A DNA stretch of 7,942 nucleotides. Origin: Candidatus Sulfotelmatobacter sp. (GTDB taxonomy: Bacteria > Acidobacteriota > Terriglobia > Terriglobales > Acidobacteriaceae). The notes beneath the pieces are model-generated. The model was given only the letters and a program-made list of their open reading frames with translations, searched no databases and had not been told where the DNA came from. This document shows positions 6,068 through 7,942 of the stretch, one piece after another. The stretch covers positions 1-7,942 of the forward strand of contig JASIEN010000368.1 in assembly GCA_030045935.1 (NCBI GenBank), read 5' to 3'. The first letter of the stretch is position 1. Every line of letters begins with the position of its first letter. Made by a program: the position numbers and the translations under genes.

Positions 6068-7438
6068 TTATGTTGCGGCGGATTTCTCCGCCTGTTCCAG
6101 AGTTTGAATTACAGCCTTCAGGCTGGCGTCAAGAACTACTGGCGGGTGCCGATAAGCATTCAATTGTTCATTCCCTGAAAACAGCTCGCCGCGATGGAAT
6201 TCCATGGTGAAGTCTGGATCTTTCAGCAAGTTCCCGGTGAGAACCAGCACGACTATTTCATCTCTGCTGACAAATCCCCGTAGCAACAGTTTTCTTAGCC
6301 CCGCTAACGTCACTGCCGAGGCGGGCTCGCAACCGATGCCTTCGGCGCCAATTTCCGCCTTGGCCTGAGCAATCTCGATCTCACTGACTTCTTCAGTTGT
6401 TCCCCCGGTAGACTGCAGCACCTTGATCGCTTTTTCCCACGAAGCCGGGCTTCCAATGCGAATCGCCGTAGCGCGCGTCTCCGCTTGCACGCTCACCAAC
6501 CGCTTGCCCCCTTCACGTAAGGTGCGCACCAATGCGTTGGCGCCCTCGGCCTGAACCACCGAAAGCTTGGGCAATTTTTCAATAAGCCCGATATCTCGCA
6601 TTTCGAGTAGCCCCTTGCCAATCGCAGAACTGTTGCCCAGATTTCCCCCAGGCACAATGATGTGATCTGGGGGCTGCCACTCAAGCTGCTCCAGCAGTTC
6701 GTACGCAAGCGTCTTCTGCCCTTCGATCCGAAAGGGATTGAGCGAATTCAACTGATACACGGGCGCACTGCGCACAAGCTCCTGCAGAAGGCGCAGGCAA
6801 CCATCGAAATCCGTGCGCAGTTGGCAGGTGAGCGCCCCGTAATCGAGCGCCTGCGAAAGTTTGCTCCACGAAATTTTGCCCTCCGGCACCAGCACCAGGC
6901 TTCGCATGCCTCCTCGGGCGGCGTAAGCGGCCATGGCGGCCGAGGTATTGCCTGTGGAAGCGCATGCCACCCAGCGGTAGCCCGCTTGCCGCGCAAACGT
7001 GGCCGCCACGGTCATGCCCGTATCTTTGAATGAGCCCGTTGGATTCAATCCCTGGTGCTTGGCATATAACTGTTGCACGTCCGTTGCGCGCGCCGTTCGC
7101 GTGAGCGCATAGAGCGGCGTGTTGCCCTCACGCAAAGTGACCACGCTTTGCTCCGACGCCGGCTGTGGCAAAAGCTCGCGGAATCTCCAGACGCCGCTGA
7201 GATCGATCGATTCATTCAACGTGCGCCGCTGTGCCCACAGAGACTTCAGGGCAACTGGGTGAAGACTTCCCGCGGTCCAGGAGGGATCGGAAATTTCAAG
7301 CAGGTTGCCGCACCGGGAACAGCGAAAATCCTGTTCTGCCGCGTGCACTACCAAGCCGCAGCCGATGCAGCGAAATACAAAACGAACCGGCAATGAGTTA
7401 GGATTAGCGCTCTCTTCGCTGGTCACGGAAGGCTGCAT
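6068..7438 (-). CDS. thrC: Threonine synthase with N-terminal zinc ribbon
   Basis: This 456-residue PLP enzyme converts O-phosphohomoserine to L-threonine and phosphate. The N-terminus has a CxxC...CxxC ribbon (Cys24, Cys27, Cys40, Cys43), as in the zinc-ribbon branch of threonine synthases. The fold-type II core follows: LREGNTPLY (102-110); the PLP lysine Lys138 in NPTGSFKDTGM; ACASTGNTSAAMAAYAARGG (158-177); the phosphate-binding loop PGGNLGNSSAIGKG (263-276); EGIGCEPASA (366-375); and VLTGNLLKDP (399-408), whose Thr normally contacts the pyridine nitrogen. The GSFKDTGM and TGNLLKDP segments are variants of the common GSFKDRGM and TGxGLKDP. The ATG at 7438 is 9 bases after the cupin stop. 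The only Shine-Dalgarno-like sequence (AGGGAAG, overlapping the cupin's last codons) ends 12 bases away, longer than ideal. A TTG at residue 16 has no better site. Confidence 0.96.
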   Translation of the reverse strand: MQPSVTSEESANPNSLPVRFVFRCIGCGLVVHAAEQDFRCSRCGNLLEISDPSWTAGSLHPVALKSLWAQRRTLNESIDLSGVWRFRELLPQPASEQSVVTLREGNTPLYALTRTARATDVQQLYAKHQGLNPTGSFKDTGMTVAATFARQAGYRWVACASTGNTSAAMAAYAARGGMRSLVLVPEGKISWSKLSQALDYGALTCQLRTDFDGCLRLLQELVRSAPVYQLNSLNPFRIEGQKTLAYELLEQLEWQPPDHIIVPGGNLGNSSAIGKGLLEMRDIGLIEKLPKLSVVQAEGANALVRTLREGGKRLVSVQAETRATAIRIGSPASWEKAIKVLQSTGGTTEEVSEIEIAQAKAEIGAEGIGCEPASAVTLAGLRKLLLRGFVSRDEIVVLVLTGNLLKDPDFTMEFHRGELFSGNEQLNAYRHPPVVLDASLKAVIQTLEQAEKSAAT

Positions 7439-7448
7439 TCGATCGAAT
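7437..7448. repeat. 12-base perfect palindrome at the cupin/thrC junction
   Basis: ATTCGATCGAAT is its own reverse complement. It covers the first two bases of the thrC start codon, most of the 9-base gap and one base of the cupin stop codon. About two 12-base palindromes would be expected by chance in a window of this size, so only its position makes it noteworthy. A related 10-base palindrome (ATCGATCGAT) lies inside thrC at 7202-7211. Confidence 0.4.
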
Positions 7449-7921
7449 TACTTCCCTCGCAGATATTGATCTTTCTTCTCGATCCAATCAGCGCGTGGCG
7501 GGGTAAACACATCGAGATCGACCGTGTCTTCGAGCGCCTCGGCCTTGTGCGGCATATGCGCTGGAATGCAGAGCACCTCTCCTGAATGAACCACGATTTC
7601 GCGGCCATCGATCCAGAACTTCAATGCGCCATCGAGAACATAGGTGAGCTGCTCGTTGTGATGGCTGTGCTCGGGAACGATGCTGCCTTTTTTCAGTAGG
7701 ACACGGGCGAGCATGATCTCCTGTCCCACGACAAACTGGCGCTGCAGCAGCGGATTCAAATCTTCCAACGGAATGGTGTGCCAGGGTATGTACTGTAATT
7801 CCGGCGCACTGGCCGCATGCTTGGCGACGGGGCGCTGCGCGCGGGCGTGGGGCTTCGCACCGCTTGCTTTTCTTGAGCGTGATCCAGCTCTTCTCGTTTT
7901 TGCTTGTGCGGGGGTTTTCAT
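7448..7921 (-). CDS. Cupin-domain protein, KdgF-like, with a basic N-terminal tail
   Basis: The protein has 157 residues. Residues 48-145 form a single cupin barrel. Motif 1 is GSIVPEHSHHNEQLTYVLDG (79-98), with His85, His87 and Gln91 placed like the metal ligands of KdgF-type cupins. Motif 2 is GEVLCIPAHMPHKAEA (114-129), with His125 as the fourth ligand. The ending ALEDTVDLDVFTPPRADW (129-146) is typical of small cupins related to KdgF, which helps convert unsaturated uronates. No sugar-acid genes are nearby, so the reaction here is unknown; enzyme or ligand sensor are both possible. Residues 1-40 are unusual: 11 Lys/Arg, two His, no acidic residue, Ala-rich. A strong ribosome site at the ATG supports this as real protein. 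The gene heads the cupin-thrC-thrB cluster. Confidence 0.85.
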   Translation of the reverse strand: MKTPAQAKTRRAGSRSRKASGAKPHARAQRPVAKHAASAPELQYIPWHTIPLEDLNPLLQRQFVVGQEIMLARVLLKKGSIVPEHSHHNEQLTYVLDGALKFWIDGREIVVHSGEVLCIPAHMPHKAEALEDTVDLDVFTPPRADWIEKKDQYLRGK

Positions 7922-7928
7922 CGTAAAT

Positions 7929-7933
7929 CTCCC
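7929..7933 (-). promoter_or_regulatory. Ribosome-binding site of the cupin gene
   Basis: On the minus strand GGGAG (in TTAGGGAGATT) lies 7 bases before the ATG at 7921. It is the best ribosome site in the window. It supports the long form of the cupin, basic tail included. The promoter is beyond the right edge. Confidence 0.7.
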
Positions 7934-7942
7934 TAACTTTCA

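Overview
The window looks like ordinary chromosome from a free-living, GC-rich bacterium, most likely an Acidobacteriota member of the Koribacter/Terriglobia type. This placement is an inference. It rests on the gene mix (a large secreted PIG-L-type protein with a C-terminal amidotransferase-like module, an MFS_3 exporter, a secreted DinB-fold protein, zinc-ribbon threonine synthase next to homoserine kinase) and on the style of the proteins. No rRNA or marker gene is present to settle it.

Layout. Bases 2-4772 are transcribed rightward: the 3' part of a PIG-L deacetylase-family gene (N-terminal catalytic part lies off the left edge), an APC-superfamily amino-acid permease, an MFS_3-type exporter, and a small exported DinB-family protein. 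The strand switches at about 4775, where two genes converge with only 5 bases between them. Bases 4778-7921 are transcribed leftward. Read in their own direction, they are a KdgF-like cupin protein, threonine synthase (thrC), homoserine kinase (thrB) and, after a 146-base gap, a 68-residue protein I do not recognise.

How the genes work together. Cupin, thrC and thrB are separated by 9 and 4 bases and almost certainly form one transcript. thrB and thrC carry out the last two steps of threonine synthesis: homoserine to O-phosphohomoserine to threonine. The role of the cupin in this operon is unknown. Its promoter lies beyond the right edge, but its strong ribosome-binding site is visible. The rightward genes share no obvious pathway. 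MFS exporter and DinB gene are 28 bases apart and may be co-transcribed.

I found no RNA gene, CRISPR array, insertion sequence, phage gene or convincing factor-independent terminator. No gap between genes exceeds about 150 bases. Nothing here amounts to a new multi-gene system. The most notable oddities are the long, strongly basic N-terminal tail of the cupin, its place in the threonine operon, a 12-base perfect palindrome at the thrC start, and a run of period-7 degenerate repeats before the permease.
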